From positions 248,001 through 312,000 of the forward strand of contig NZ_JOIZ01000019.1 in the NCBI RefSeq assembly GCF_000721605.1: a stretch of DNA of 64,000 bases. Reading direction: 5' to 3'. This document shows, in pieces, positions 7,141-15,405 of the stretch (the stretch's first letter is position 1; each line of letters starts with the position of its first letter). The notes below the pieces were generated by a model. That model did no database searches and was not told the origin of the DNA. It was given only the letters and a program-made list of their open reading frames with translations. Position numbers and translations under genes: made by a program. This stretch comes from Streptomyces sp. NRRL S-37 (GTDB lineage Bacteria; Actinomycetota; Actinomycetes; Streptomycetales; Streptomycetaceae).

Positions 7141-7874
7141 CCTGGTCCGAGATGCAGCCGCTGCTCGAACAGGCCTGTACCGAGACGCTGGTCATGGTCG
7201 GCTGGTCCACCCTGATCGCCGTCGTCGGCGGCCTTCCGCTCGGCATCCTGCTGGTCCTCACCGACAAGGGCGGACTGCTCCAGAACACCGTGGTGAACAA
7301 GGTCATCGGGCAGATCGTGAACATCGGCCGCTCGCTGCCGTTCATCATCCTCATGGTCGCCCTGATGAACTTCACCCGCTGGGTCACCGGCACCACCATC
7401 GGCAGCGAGGCCGCGATCGTGCCGCTCGCCATCGGCGGCATCCCCTTCTTCGCGCGGCTCGTCGAGACCGCCGTGCGCGAGGTGGACCACGGGCTCGTGG
7501 AGGCCGTGCAGGCGATGGGCGGCAACACCTGGACGATCGTCCGCAAGGTCCTCGTCCCCGAGGCGCTGCCCTCGCTGATCGCCTCCACCACCACCACGGT
7601 CATCGCGCTCATCGGCTACTCCGCCATGGCCGGCACCGTCGGCGGCGGCGGACTCGGCGACCTCGCCGTCCGCTACGGCTACCAGCGCTTCGAGACCGGC
7701 CTGATGTGGATCACCGTCGCGGTCCTCGCCGTGGCCATCTCCCTCATCCAGTTCGCCGGCGACTACGCGGCCCGCGCCCTGCACCGCCGCGGCGGCCGCT
7801 CCGGCTCCTCGCCCAGGCTCCGGCTCCTCAAGGCCGAGGAGCCCGCCGCGGCCGACGTCGGCAAGGTCGCGTAG
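7137..7874 (+). CDS. metI: Methionine ABC transporter permease
   Basis: Membrane permease of the MetNIQ importer, 245 residues with about five helices. The cytoplasmic coupling loop is clear: VEAVQAMGGNTWTIVRKVLVPEALP, the EAA-type motif that contacts MetN. The C-terminal 25 residues are a basic, Ser/Arg/Pro-rich extension beyond the usual bacterial MetI end. Start GTG 7137 overlaps the metN stop (GTGA). A 180-base spacer with a tandem duplication separates it from metQ. Confidence 0.9.
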   Translation: MTWSEMQPLLEQACTETLVMVGWSTLIAVVGGLPLGILLVLTDKGGLLQNTVVNKVIGQIVNIGRSLPFIILMVALMNFTRWVTGTTIGSEAAIVPLAIGGIPFFARLVETAVREVDHGLVEAVQAMGGNTWTIVRKVLVPEALPSLIASTTTTVIALIGYSAMAGTVGGGGLGDLAVRYGYQRFETGLMWITVAVLAVAISLIQFAGDYAARALHRRGGRSGSSPRLRLLKAEEPAAADVGKVA

Positions 7875-7909
7875 CACCCCCGCCGAAGACTCCCCGTACG
7901 GCCCACCCG

Positions 7910-8023
7910 TCGCCCGACCACCACCCCTCAACGACGGCGCTTCGCGCCGGCACCCCTTGATCCAAGTCGCCCGACCACCACCCCTCAACGACGGCGCTTC
8001 GCGCCGGCACCCCTTGATCCAAG
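7910..8023 (+). repeat. 57-bp tandem duplication between metI and metQ
   Basis: Two near-perfect 57-base units (7910-7966 and 7967-8023). Each contains the small hairpin GGCGCTTCGCGCC and ends CACCCCTTGATCCAAG. The unit resembles intergenic palindromic elements I recall from many Streptomyces genomes. Sitting between permease and binding-protein genes, it may stabilise or partly terminate transcripts. Confidence 0.85.
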
Positions 8024-8026
8024 GGG
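8010..8026 (+). promoter_or_regulatory. Small hairpin just before metQ
   Basis: CCCCTTG (8010-8016) pairs with CAAGGGG (8020-8026) across ATC. It is created only in the second repeat unit, where GGGG follows, and ends 28 bases before metQ. A possible mRNA-stability or attenuation hairpin. Confidence 0.45.
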
Positions 8027-8054
8027 CCGCACCACCCAAGGAAAGGCACTTTTC

Positions 8055-8882
8055 GTGCGTAACACCGCCAAGATCACCACCGCCGTCCTCGCCGCCGGAG
8101 CCCTCACCCTCGGGCTCACCGCCTGCGGCTCGGACAAGGACGCCGCCTCCGACACCTCCGGGCCGCTGGTCGTCGCCGCGACGCCCGTCCCGCACGCCGA
8201 GGTCCTCACCTACGTCAAGGACAACCTCGCCGACAAGGCCGGCCTCGACCTGGAGGTCAAGGAGTTCACCGACTACGTCACGCCGAACACGGCCACCGAG
8301 GACGGTTCGGTGGGAGCCAACTACTTCCAGACCGAGCCCTACCTCGAGGACTTCAACAAGAAGAACGGCACCCACCTGAAGTCCGTCGCCTCGGTGCACC
8401 TGGAGCCGCTCGGCCTGTACTCGAAGAAGACCGAGAAGGCCGACGGCCTGAAGAACGGCGCGACCATAGCCGTCCCCAACGACACCGTCACCGAGGCCCG
8501 CGCCCTCCAGCTGCTCGCCGCCAACGGGCTCCTCACCCTCAAGGACGGCGTCGGCACCGCGGCCACCACCGCGGACATCACCGAGAACCCGAAGAACCTG
8601 AAGTTCAAGGAGCTGGAGGCGGCCCAGACCCCGCGCTCCCTGGACGACGTCGACGCGGCCGTCATCAACGGCAACTACGCCCTGGAGGCCGACCTCAAGC
8701 CGGCCGAGGACGCCATCGCCCTGGAGTCCGCCGAGAACAACCCCAACGTGAACCTCCTCGTCGTCAAGGAGGGCAACGAGGACGACCCGCGCGTCAAGAA
8801 GCTCGCCGAACTCCTCACCTCGCCCGAGGTGAAGAAGTTCATCGAGGACAAGTACGCGGGGTCCGTCATCGCCTCGTTCTGA
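8055..8882 (+). CDS. metQ: Methionine-binding lipoprotein of the MetNIQ transporter
   Basis: Extracellular substrate-binding lipoprotein of the NLPA/MetQ family, 275 residues. The signal peptide is followed by a lipobox GLTAC with the lipidated Cys at 24. The mature part shows the family pattern: LVVAATPVPHAEVL, then VGANYFQTEPYLEDFN, then ALQLLAANGLLTLKDG and DAAVINGNYALEA. GTG 8055 has AAGGAAAGG upstream. It captures methionine and delivers it to MetI. A strong stem-loop follows the stop. Confidence 0.92.
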   Translation: MRNTAKITTAVLAAGALTLGLTACGSDKDAASDTSGPLVVAATPVPHAEVLTYVKDNLADKAGLDLEVKEFTDYVTPNTATEDGSVGANYFQTEPYLEDFNKKNGTHLKSVASVHLEPLGLYSKKTEKADGLKNGATIAVPNDTVTEARALQLLAANGLLTLKDGVGTAATTADITENPKNLKFKELEAAQTPRSLDDVDAAVINGNYALEADLKPAEDAIALESAENNPNVNLLVVKEGNEDDPRVKKLAELLTSPEVKKFIEDKYAGSVIASF

Positions 8883-8904
8883 CCGGCGCGACCCGCACGG
8901 CACC

Positions 8905-8941
8905 CACGGGGTCCCCTCCGCGTACCGGAGCGGACCCCGTG
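8905..8941 (+). terminator. Terminator of the metNIQ operon
   Basis: A 10-bp perfect outer stem CACGGGGTCC/GGACCCCGTG encloses an inner CTCCG/CGGAG stem, starting 22 bases after the metQ stop. Confidence 0.8.
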
Positions 8942-9018
8942 GTGCGGTTCGGTGCCTTCATGCTGCATGCTGGGCAGTTCAGCAGCACCCGACGGTCCCT
9001 CAGGTTACGGAGCGGCGC

Positions 9019-9657
9019 ATGACGAGCACCTTCCCCAGCATCTCCATCAGCACGGAGCGGTTGGTGCTGCGTCCCTTCGACACGGACGACGTCCCGGCCC
9101 TCGCCGAGATGATGAACGACGAGCAGGTCGGCGCCTGGACCGACGTCCCGCAGCCCTTCTCCGAACAGGCCGCACGCACCTGGATCACCGAGTACGCCCC
9201 CTCCGAACGCGCCCGGGGCAACGGACTCGACCTCGCCGTCACCGAGTTCCTCACCCAGCGCCTGGTCGGCGTCATCCAGCTCGCCAAGACCGACTGGCAC
9301 GTGCGCTCCACCGAGCTGTCGTACATCATCGCCCCCTGGGCGCGCGGCGAGGGCTACGCCTCCGAGGCGGCGCTCGCCACCGCCCGGTGGCTCTTCAACG
9401 ACCAGAAGTTCGAACGCATCGAGCTGCGCACCGCGGCCGACAACACCGCCTCCCAGCAGGTCGCCCAGAAGATCGGCTGCATCAGCGAGGGCGTGCTGAG
9501 AGGTGCCTGCATAGCCCACGTCCGCACCGAGGGCGGCGGCTGGAGCGACGTACGCACCGACTTCATCGTATGGAGCCTGCTGCCCGAGGACATCGAGGGC
9601 GCGGACGGACACCTGGCCGGCACCGGCGGATTCACCCCGTACCCGGACTGGAACTGA
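9019..9657 (+). CDS. GNAT N-acetyltransferase, RimJ/RimL type
   Basis: A 212-residue acetyltransferase of the ribosomal-protein-acetylase-like branch. It opens with ISTERLVLRPFDTDDVPALAEMM, the standard start of RimJ/RimL proteins, and has the acetyl-CoA core SYIIAPWARGEGYASEAALATARWLF and a later ELRTAADNTASQQVAQKIGC. The true target (protein N-terminus or small molecule) cannot be decided. Stands alone between the met operon and cobL. Confidence 0.82.
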   Translation: MTSTFPSISISTERLVLRPFDTDDVPALAEMMNDEQVGAWTDVPQPFSEQAARTWITEYAPSERARGNGLDLAVTEFLTQRLVGVIQLAKTDWHVRSTELSYIIAPWARGEGYASEAALATARWLFNDQKFERIELRTAADNTASQQVAQKIGCISEGVLRGACIAHVRTEGGGWSDVRTDFIVWSLLPEDIEGADGHLAGTGGFTPYPDWN

Positions 9658-9773
9658 CCTTCGCACGAGGTACCGGCGGCGCGGACCCCGGTCGCACCAG
9701 GTAGTCTCACGGAGCCCGCCCCGTGGCGGGACAGCCGACGACGACCTGCGCAGACCCCAGGAGACTGACGACG

Positions 9774-10985
9774 ATGGCCGACCGGGTCACGGTGATCGGC
9801 TGGGACGGTTCGCCGCTGACCGCCGCGGCCCGCGCCGCGCTGGGCGCCGCCACACTGGTGGCCGGCGCCGCCCACCATCTGGCACTTCCCGAGGTGCCCC
9901 CCGGTGCCGAACGCGTCCGGCTCGGCTCCGTCGCCCTCGCCGCCCGCCGCATCGCCGCCCACCGCGGCACCGCGGTCGTCCTCGCCGACGGCGACCCCGG
10001 CTTCTTCGGCGTCGTACGGACCCTGCGCGCACCCGAGTTCGGCCTCGAGGTCGAGGTCGTCCCCGGCGTGTCCTCCGTCGCCGCCGCCTTCGCCCGCGCC
10101 GGAATGCCCTGGGACGACGCCCACGTGGTCGTCGCACACCCGCGCACCCTGCGACGCGCGGTGAATGTGTGCCGGGCCCACACCAAGGTCGCGGTTCTCA
10201 CCTCGCCCGGCGCCGGACCCGCCGAACTGGGCCTGCTCATGGAGGGCGTCCACCGCACCTTCGTGATCTGCGAGGAACTCGGCACCGAGCGCGAGCGGGT
10301 CAGCGTGGTCACCTCCGACAAGGCCGCCGACCACACCTGGCGCGACCCCAATGTCGTCATCGTCGTCGGCGGCCGGACCGGTGCCGGTGAGCCCGGCGGC
10401 TGGATCGCCGGACGCGACCCCTCCGCCGGCCCCCGCGGCTGGTCGCTGCCGGCCGGGGAGTACGGCGGCGACCTCGGCGAGGGCGAGCGGGAACCGCTGC
10501 GCGTCTCCCAACTCGCCCGGCTCGGACCGCGGGCCGGCGACCTCGTCTGGGACATCGGCTGCGGAAGCGGCGCCTTCGCCACCGATGCCGCCCGCGCGGG
10601 CGCCGCCGTCATCGCCGTCGACAGCGACCCGGACGCCTGTGCCCGCACCGAGTCCACCGCCCGCCGGTACGGGGTCCAGCTCCAGATCGTCCACGGCACC
10701 GCCCCGCACGTCCTGGAGAACCTCCCCGAGCCGGACGTCGTCCGGGTCGGCGGCGGGGGAGCGGCCGTCGTCTCCGCGGTCGCCGACCGCCGTCCGCAAC
10801 GCATCGTCACGCACGCCGCCACCCGCGACGGGGCCGAACTCGTCGGCCGGAACCTCGCGGAACACGGCTACCAGGTGGAGTGCGCCCTGCTGCAGTCCGT
10901 CGAACTCGACACCAAGGCCTGGACGGAGAAGGAACGGAGCGTCGCGTTCCTGCTCAGCGGGGTGCTGCCCGCGCGCGACAGCTGA
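9774..10985 (+). CDS. cobL: Precorrin-6Y C5,15-methyltransferase (decarboxylating), CbiE-CbiT fusion
   Basis: Cobalamin-ring enzyme that methylates C5 and C15 of precorrin-6Y and removes the acetate side-chain carboxyl. The 403-residue protein has an N-terminal CbiE-type tetrapyrrole methylase domain (LADGDPGFFGVV, VVPGVSSVAAAFARAGMPWDDA) and, after about residue 220, a CbiT-type Rossmann domain with the SAM motif WDIGCGSGAFA near residue 259. Start ATG 9774 follows AGGAGA. A TAGTCT -10-like box lies near 9702. No B12 riboswitch is visible in the short leader. Confidence 0.92.
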   Translation: MADRVTVIGWDGSPLTAAARAALGAATLVAGAAHHLALPEVPPGAERVRLGSVALAARRIAAHRGTAVVLADGDPGFFGVVRTLRAPEFGLEVEVVPGVSSVAAAFARAGMPWDDAHVVVAHPRTLRRAVNVCRAHTKVAVLTSPGAGPAELGLLMEGVHRTFVICEELGTERERVSVVTSDKAADHTWRDPNVVIVVGGRTGAGEPGGWIAGRDPSAGPRGWSLPAGEYGGDLGEGEREPLRVSQLARLGPRAGDLVWDIGCGSGAFATDAARAGAAVIAVDSDPDACARTESTARRYGVQLQIVHGTAPHVLENLPEPDVVRVGGGGAAVVSAVADRRPQRIVTHAATRDGAELVGRNLAEHGYQVECALLQSVELDTKAWTEKERSVAFLLSGVLPARDS

Positions 10986-11354
10986 TCCGATTCCCGTCCC
11001 CGTGATCGGATTGTCCGACCGCGCGAGGTAGGCTGGCCGATCGTTGTACCGCACCCGGACACCCGGCGCTTCGTCGGCCAATGTCCAAAAAGCGCGCCCG
11101 TTTTGGGGTGGGTCGTGGTACAGCAGGAACCGGAGGACGCGCAACGTGGCGCAGTCCACAGCGGAACCGTCGCCGATCAAGCTGACGCGACGGCCGTACG
11201 GCCGCGAGAATGACGGTGAAGGGCTTTGTCGCCTTTTACGGACGCGCCGTTCGTGCCGCTGGGGACGCACGCTCGTTCTTCAGTGTGGGGCGGTCGGTGC
11301 GCCGTTCCGGGTGAGCTGGTCGTAGGAGCACTAACCGATGGGCGAGGGGTACGC
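10986..11354 (+). other. Leader region of bluB-cobT with a possible short ORF
   Basis: 369 bases without a clear gene. A TAGGCT -10-like box at 11029-11034 would give a long leader of about 310 bases. A short GTG ORF at 11115-11213 (32 residues, acidic, Gln/Ala-rich) has no recognised family and may be chance. The B12-box core GCCACTG of cobalamin riboswitches was searched for by eye and not found. Confidence 0.4.
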
Positions 11355-14300
11355 ATGACCGACACCGGCCAGGTCCCGGGCGAGGGACTGCCGGAGAACG
11401 CAGGCATGGTGGAGCAGCCGGGCGTCCCCGCGCCCGACGCGTACACCTACCTCTCCGACAGTCCCGCAGAGGAAGAAGACCTGCTGCTGCCCGGCGCCCA
11501 GAGCGCCTGGGGCAACGAGATCGCCCCGCCCGCGCCCGAGCCGGTCGTCGAGACCGTGCACCAGCCGGGCCCGCACGAGACGGCCGGCCGCGACAGCGGC
11601 TCGGTCGACCTCGGCGGCGTCCGGCTCCCCGAGCCGCCGCAGCCGGCACCGCGCCGCCCGCTGCACCTCGGCCCGCCCATTCCCCACGTCAACGCCGGCC
11701 CGGTGCGCTCCCTCGCCGACCGCGGTCCCGCCGACGTGCCGGCCCGCCAGGCCGGCCCGCCGTCCCTCGGCCCCGAGTACCTCGACATCCCGCACGCGCG
11801 CGAGGCGGCGGTACCGCAGGCCGCGGCGCCCTGGGGCGCGCAGGCCACGACGGCCGCCGAAACGGTTGTTCCGGCTCCGGCTCCGGTTCCGGCTTCGGAG
11901 CCGATGGACGCGGCCCAGGCGGTCGTCACCCGCGTCGCCGCGGAGGCGGGGGCGGTGCAGCAGGACACCGGGGGCGCGGTCGCCGCCGTCGCGGTGGGTG
12001 CCCCGGCCGAGGGCGGGGAACAGGGGCCCGTCCCGGTTCCGGCCGCGGATCACGGTCCGTCCGGCACGTCCGCCGCCGAGCCCGCGCAGGGGGCCGGAGC
12101 ACCGCAGCCCGCCGAGGCGGCCCAGGCGCCCGTACCCGAGCCCGCTGCTCCGGAGCCGGAGGCACCCCCGGCCGCCGAGACGCCGGGCACCGGGCCCACG
12201 GAGCCGGAGCACGCCCCGGCGGCCGAGGCGCCGCAGACCGGTCAGGCACCGGTCGCCGAGCCGGACCCCGCTCAGGCTGCCGTCTCCGCGTACGTTCCGG
12301 GGGCGGACGCTTCCCACGGCGCTCAGGTACCGGGTCCCGCCCCCGCGGCACCCCAGGCCGGCGAGGCGGCGGGCGCGGAGACCGCCGTGCCCGCGCAGGG
12401 AGCCGAAGCGCCGCAGGACGCCCAGGCACCAGGTGCGGTGACCACCGCACCGGACCAGACCCAGGAGGCCGGGGCACCGCAGGCCGTTCAGCAGCCCGGA
12501 CCGGAGGCCGCCGCACAGGGGACCGAGGCGTCCGAGGCCGTTCAGGCGCCGGGTGTCGAGGCCGTCGCGGCGCAGGCCGGTGAGGTGGCTGAGGTGTCTC
12601 AGGCCGTTCCGATGCCGGGTGCCGAGACCGCCGTGCCGCAGACCGGTGAGACGGCCGAAGTCCCTCAGGCCGGCCAAGTGCCGGGTGCCGAGGCCGTCGC
12701 GGCGCAGGCCGGTGAGGCGGCCGAGGCCGACCAGGCTGTTCAGGTGCCGGGTGCCGAGGTGGCCGAGGCCGTTCAGGACGTTCGGACGTCGGGTACCGAT
12801 GCCGCGGTGCCGCAGGCCGGTGAGACGGCCGAAGTACCTCAGGCCGTCCAGGCATTGGGTGCCGGCGCCGCCGAGGAGCCCGAGACCGTCCAGGCCGTTC
12901 CGGTGACGGGCGCGGAGGCTCTCGCTCCGGAGCACGACGGGGTTTCCGAAGCCTCCCCGGACGCCCCCGCGCCGGGCGCCGACACCGCCGTACCCCCCGC
13001 TGTCGAAGCGGAAGAGATTGTTCCCGGAGCGGCGGGCGACGAAGCCCTCGCGGAGACCCCCGCGCCCGAGGCCCCGGCCGCCGTCGCGCCCGAGGCCCCC
13101 CATGCCGCCGACGAGGCGGCCGACGCCACCCCCGTGATCGACACGGGCGCGGTCCAGGGCCCCCAGCAGACCCCCGCCGCCCCCCTGACCGGCACCGTCT
13201 TCCCGGAGCCGGACCGGCCCGTGGGCGAGTTCGTCCCCGTGGACGGCACCGTGCCCGCCACCCCGCACCTCGCGCCGACCCCGCCCCAGGGCGTGGCAGC
13301 CCCCGCCGGGGAACCCCACGAGGCGGACGCCGAACCCGCGCAGAACCCGGACGACCTCGACACCCAGGGCGCCGGCGTGGACGCGGAAGCCGCACGGCCC
13401 ACCGGTCCGGCCGCACCCGGCTACGACGACGCCGAGCGCGCGGCCGTCCTGAAGGTCATGCGCGAACGCCGGGACATCCGCAACGGCTTCCGCAGCGACC
13501 CGATCCCGCACGAGGTGCTGCTCCGCGTCCTGGAGGCCGCCCACACCGCGCCCTCCGTCGGCCACTCGCAGCCCTGGGACTTCGTCGTCATCCGCTCCGC
13601 CGAGACCCGGCGCAGCATGCACGAACTGGCCGTGCGCCAGCGCGACGCCTACGCCAAGTCCCTCCCCAAGGGCCGGGCCAAGCAGTTCAAGGAACTGAAG
13701 ATCGAGGCCATCCTCGACACCCCGGTGAACATCGTCGTCACCGCCGACCCGACCCGCGGCGGCCGGCACACCCTCGGCCGCCACACCCAGCCCCAGATGG
13801 CGCCGTATTCCTCCGCGCTCGCCGTCGAGAACCTCTGGCTCGCCGCCCGCGCCGAGGGCCTCGGCGTCGGCTGGGTCAGCTTCTTCGACGAGCGCGAGAT
13901 GGTCCGCGCGCTGGGGCTCCCCGAGCACCTCGAGGTCGTCGCCTACCTGTGCGTGGGCTACGTCGACGAGTTCCCGGACGAGCCCGAGCTGATGCAGGCC
14001 GGCTGGTCCAAGCGCCGCCCGCTGTCCTGGGTCGTGCACGAGGAGACGTACGGCCGCCGCGCTCTGCCCGGAGAGGACCCCCACGACCTGCTCGCCGAGA
14101 CCGTCGCACAGATCCGCCCGCTGGACGCCAAGGCGCTCGGCGAGGCGTGGGAGCGCCAGAAGCGCATGACCAAGCCGGCCGGGGCGCTCGGCATGCTGGA
14201 GATCATCTCCGCCCAGCTCTCCGGCCTGTCCCGCCAGTGCCCGCCACCCATCCCGGAACCCGCGGCCGTTGCGATCTTCGCCGGCGACCACGGGGTGCAC

Positions 14301-15137
14301 GCCCAGGGCGTCACCCCCTGGCCGCAGGAGGTCACCGCCCAGATGGTGGCCAACTTCCTCGGCGGGGGAGCGGTCTGCAACGCCTTCGCCGCCCAGGTCG
14401 GGGCGGAGGTCTGCGTCGTCGACGTGGGCGTCTCCTCCGACCTCCCGGCCACCCCCGGTCTGCTGCCGCGCAAGATCCGCGCCGGTACGTCCGACATGAC
14501 CACCGGGCCCGCGATGACCCGCGAGGAGGCCAAGAAGGCCATCGAGGTCGGCATCGAGACCGCCCGCGACCTGGTCGCCGCCGGCAACAAGGCCCTCCTC
14601 ACCGGCGAGATGGGCATCGCGAACACCACCGCGTCCGCCGCCCTCATCTCCGTCTTCACCGGCGCCGACCCGGCGGAGGTCACCGGCCGCGGCACCGGCA
14701 TCAACGACGAGACCCTCGCCCGCAAGACCGAGGTCGTGCGCCGCGCCCTGGAACTCCACCAGCCGGACCCGGCCGATCCCATCGGCGTCCTGGCCGCCGT
14801 CGGCGGCTTCGAGCACGCCGCCATGGTCGGCCTGCTCCTCGGCGGCGCGTCGCTGCGCACGCCGGTGATCCTGGACGGCGTCAGCGCCGGCGCCGCCGCC
14901 CTGGTGGCCCGGGCCATCGCCCCCGAGGTCCTGGCCGCCTGCATCGCGGGCCACCGCAGCGCCGAGCCCGGCCACGTCGCCGCCCTCAACAAACTGGGCC
15001 TGCGCCCCCTGGTCGACCTCGACCTCCGCCTCGGCGAGGGCACGGGCGCCCTCCTGGCCCTTCCGCTCGTGCAGAGCACGGCACGGGCCATGCACGAGGT
15101 GGCGACCTTCGATTCGGCAGGGGTGACCGAGAAGTAG
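11355..15137 (+). CDS. cobT: Fused BluB-CobT with long disordered N-terminal arm
   Basis: A 1260-residue fusion for the lower ligand of vitamin B12. Residues about 690-900 are a BluB-like nitroreductase (MRERRDIRNGFRSDPIP, APSVGHSQPWDFVVIR, LGVGWVSFFDE), which makes 5,6-dimethylbenzimidazole from reduced flavin. Residues about 905-1255 are CobT (SRQCPPPIPEPAAVAIFAGD, GEMGIANTTASAA, and the catalytic-Glu motif GEGTGALLALPL near 1227), which joins that base to nicotinate mononucleotide. The first roughly 690 residues are Ala/Pro/Glu/Val-rich with 22-residue degenerate repeats. ATG 11355 has GAGGGG upstream. The fusion would channel the base directly to its phosphoribosyltransferase. Confidence 0.9.
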   Translation: MTDTGQVPGEGLPENAGMVEQPGVPAPDAYTYLSDSPAEEEDLLLPGAQSAWGNEIAPPAPEPVVETVHQPGPHETAGRDSGSVDLGGVRLPEPPQPAPRRPLHLGPPIPHVNAGPVRSLADRGPADVPARQAGPPSLGPEYLDIPHAREAAVPQAAAPWGAQATTAAETVVPAPAPVPASEPMDAAQAVVTRVAAEAGAVQQDTGGAVAAVAVGAPAEGGEQGPVPVPAADHGPSGTSAAEPAQGAGAPQPAEAAQAPVPEPAAPEPEAPPAAETPGTGPTEPEHAPAAEAPQTGQAPVAEPDPAQAAVSAYVPGADASHGAQVPGPAPAAPQAGEAAGAETAVPAQGAEAPQDAQAPGAVTTAPDQTQEAGAPQAVQQPGPEAAAQGTEASEAVQAPGVEAVAAQAGEVAEVSQAVPMPGAETAVPQTGETAEVPQAGQVPGAEAVAAQAGEAAEADQAVQVPGAEVAEAVQDVRTSGTDAAVPQAGETAEVPQAVQALGAGAAEEPETVQAVPVTGAEALAPEHDGVSEASPDAPAPGADTAVPPAVEAEEIVPGAAGDEALAETPAPEAPAAVAPEAPHAADEAADATPVIDTGAVQGPQQTPAAPLTGTVFPEPDRPVGEFVPVDGTVPATPHLAPTPPQGVAAPAGEPHEADAEPAQNPDDLDTQGAGVDAEAARPTGPAAPGYDDAERAAVLKVMRERRDIRNGFRSDPIPHEVLLRVLEAAHTAPSVGHSQPWDFVVIRSAETRRSMHELAVRQRDAYAKSLPKGRAKQFKELKIEAILDTPVNIVVTADPTRGGRHTLGRHTQPQMAPYSSALAVENLWLAARAEGLGVGWVSFFDEREMVRALGLPEHLEVVAYLCVGYVDEFPDEPELMQAGWSKRRPLSWVVHEETYGRRALPGEDPHDLLAETVAQIRPLDAKALGEAWERQKRMTKPAGALGMLEIISAQLSGLSRQCPPPIPEPAAVAIFAGDHGVHAQGVTPWPQEVTAQMVANFLGGGAVCNAFAAQVGAEVCVVDVGVSSDLPATPGLLPRKIRAGTSDMTTGPAMTREEAKKAIEVGIETARDLVAAGNKALLTGEMGIANTTASAALISVFTGADPAEVTGRGTGINDETLARKTEVVRRALELHQPDPADPIGVLAAVGGFEHAAMVGLLLGGASLRTPVILDGVSAGAAALVARAIAPEVLAACIAGHRSAEPGHVAALNKLGLRPLVDLDLRLGEGTGALLALPLVQSTARAMHEVATFDSAGVTEK
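12540..13010 (+). repeat. 22-codon degenerate repeats inside the cobT N-terminal arm
   Basis: In-frame 66-base units coding QAVPMPGAETAVPQTGETAE-like sequence recur about six to eight times, some shortened to 14 or 17 codons. PGAE or a variant recurs in most units. Codon third positions stay G/C-rich, so this is coding repeat expansion. Confidence 0.7.
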
Positions 15138-15144
15138 CCCCGGC

Positions 15145-15221
15145 GGCTGTGGGCAGTCGTTCCCCCTCCAGTACCTCAAGGGTCCGGGCGGTACCTCCAG
15201 GCGGAACGGGTGGGCACAGCC
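15145..15221. repeat. Dispersed imperfect palindrome, copy 1
   Basis: A 77-base imperfect palindrome with arms of about 30 bases (starts GGCTGTGGGCAGTCGTTCC, ends GGAACGGGTGGGCACAGCC) around a GTACC...GGTACC core. The same element recurs at 19789-19860 in this window. It lies 8 bases after the bluB-cobT stop and may serve as its terminator. The rest of the gap to 15405 is C/G-rich with no gene. Confidence 0.8.
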
Positions 15222-15405
15222 GCCCACCCACCCGCACGTGCGGGGGCCGGGGGTGGCGCCCCCGGTTCCGGGAAGGGGCGGGCTGGGGGAAATACCACAC
15301 CCACCCCGGCCCCCACCGGACGCGCGCATAAAATTCCCACGTCAGGCTCGCTCCGAAGCCGCAGCGTGCCCGCTGACCCACCGCTCGCCCGAGGAGCCTC
15401 ACCTG

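Noticed and set aside
9658..11354. Cobalamin riboswitch near cobL or cobT
   Set aside because: No B12-box core and no suitable multi-stem structure seen by eye.
11331..15329. A 4 kb minus-strand open frame opposite bluB-cobT
   Set aside because: Its composition mirrors the Ala/Pro-rich coding strand; the plus strand holds recognised BluB and CobT motifs.
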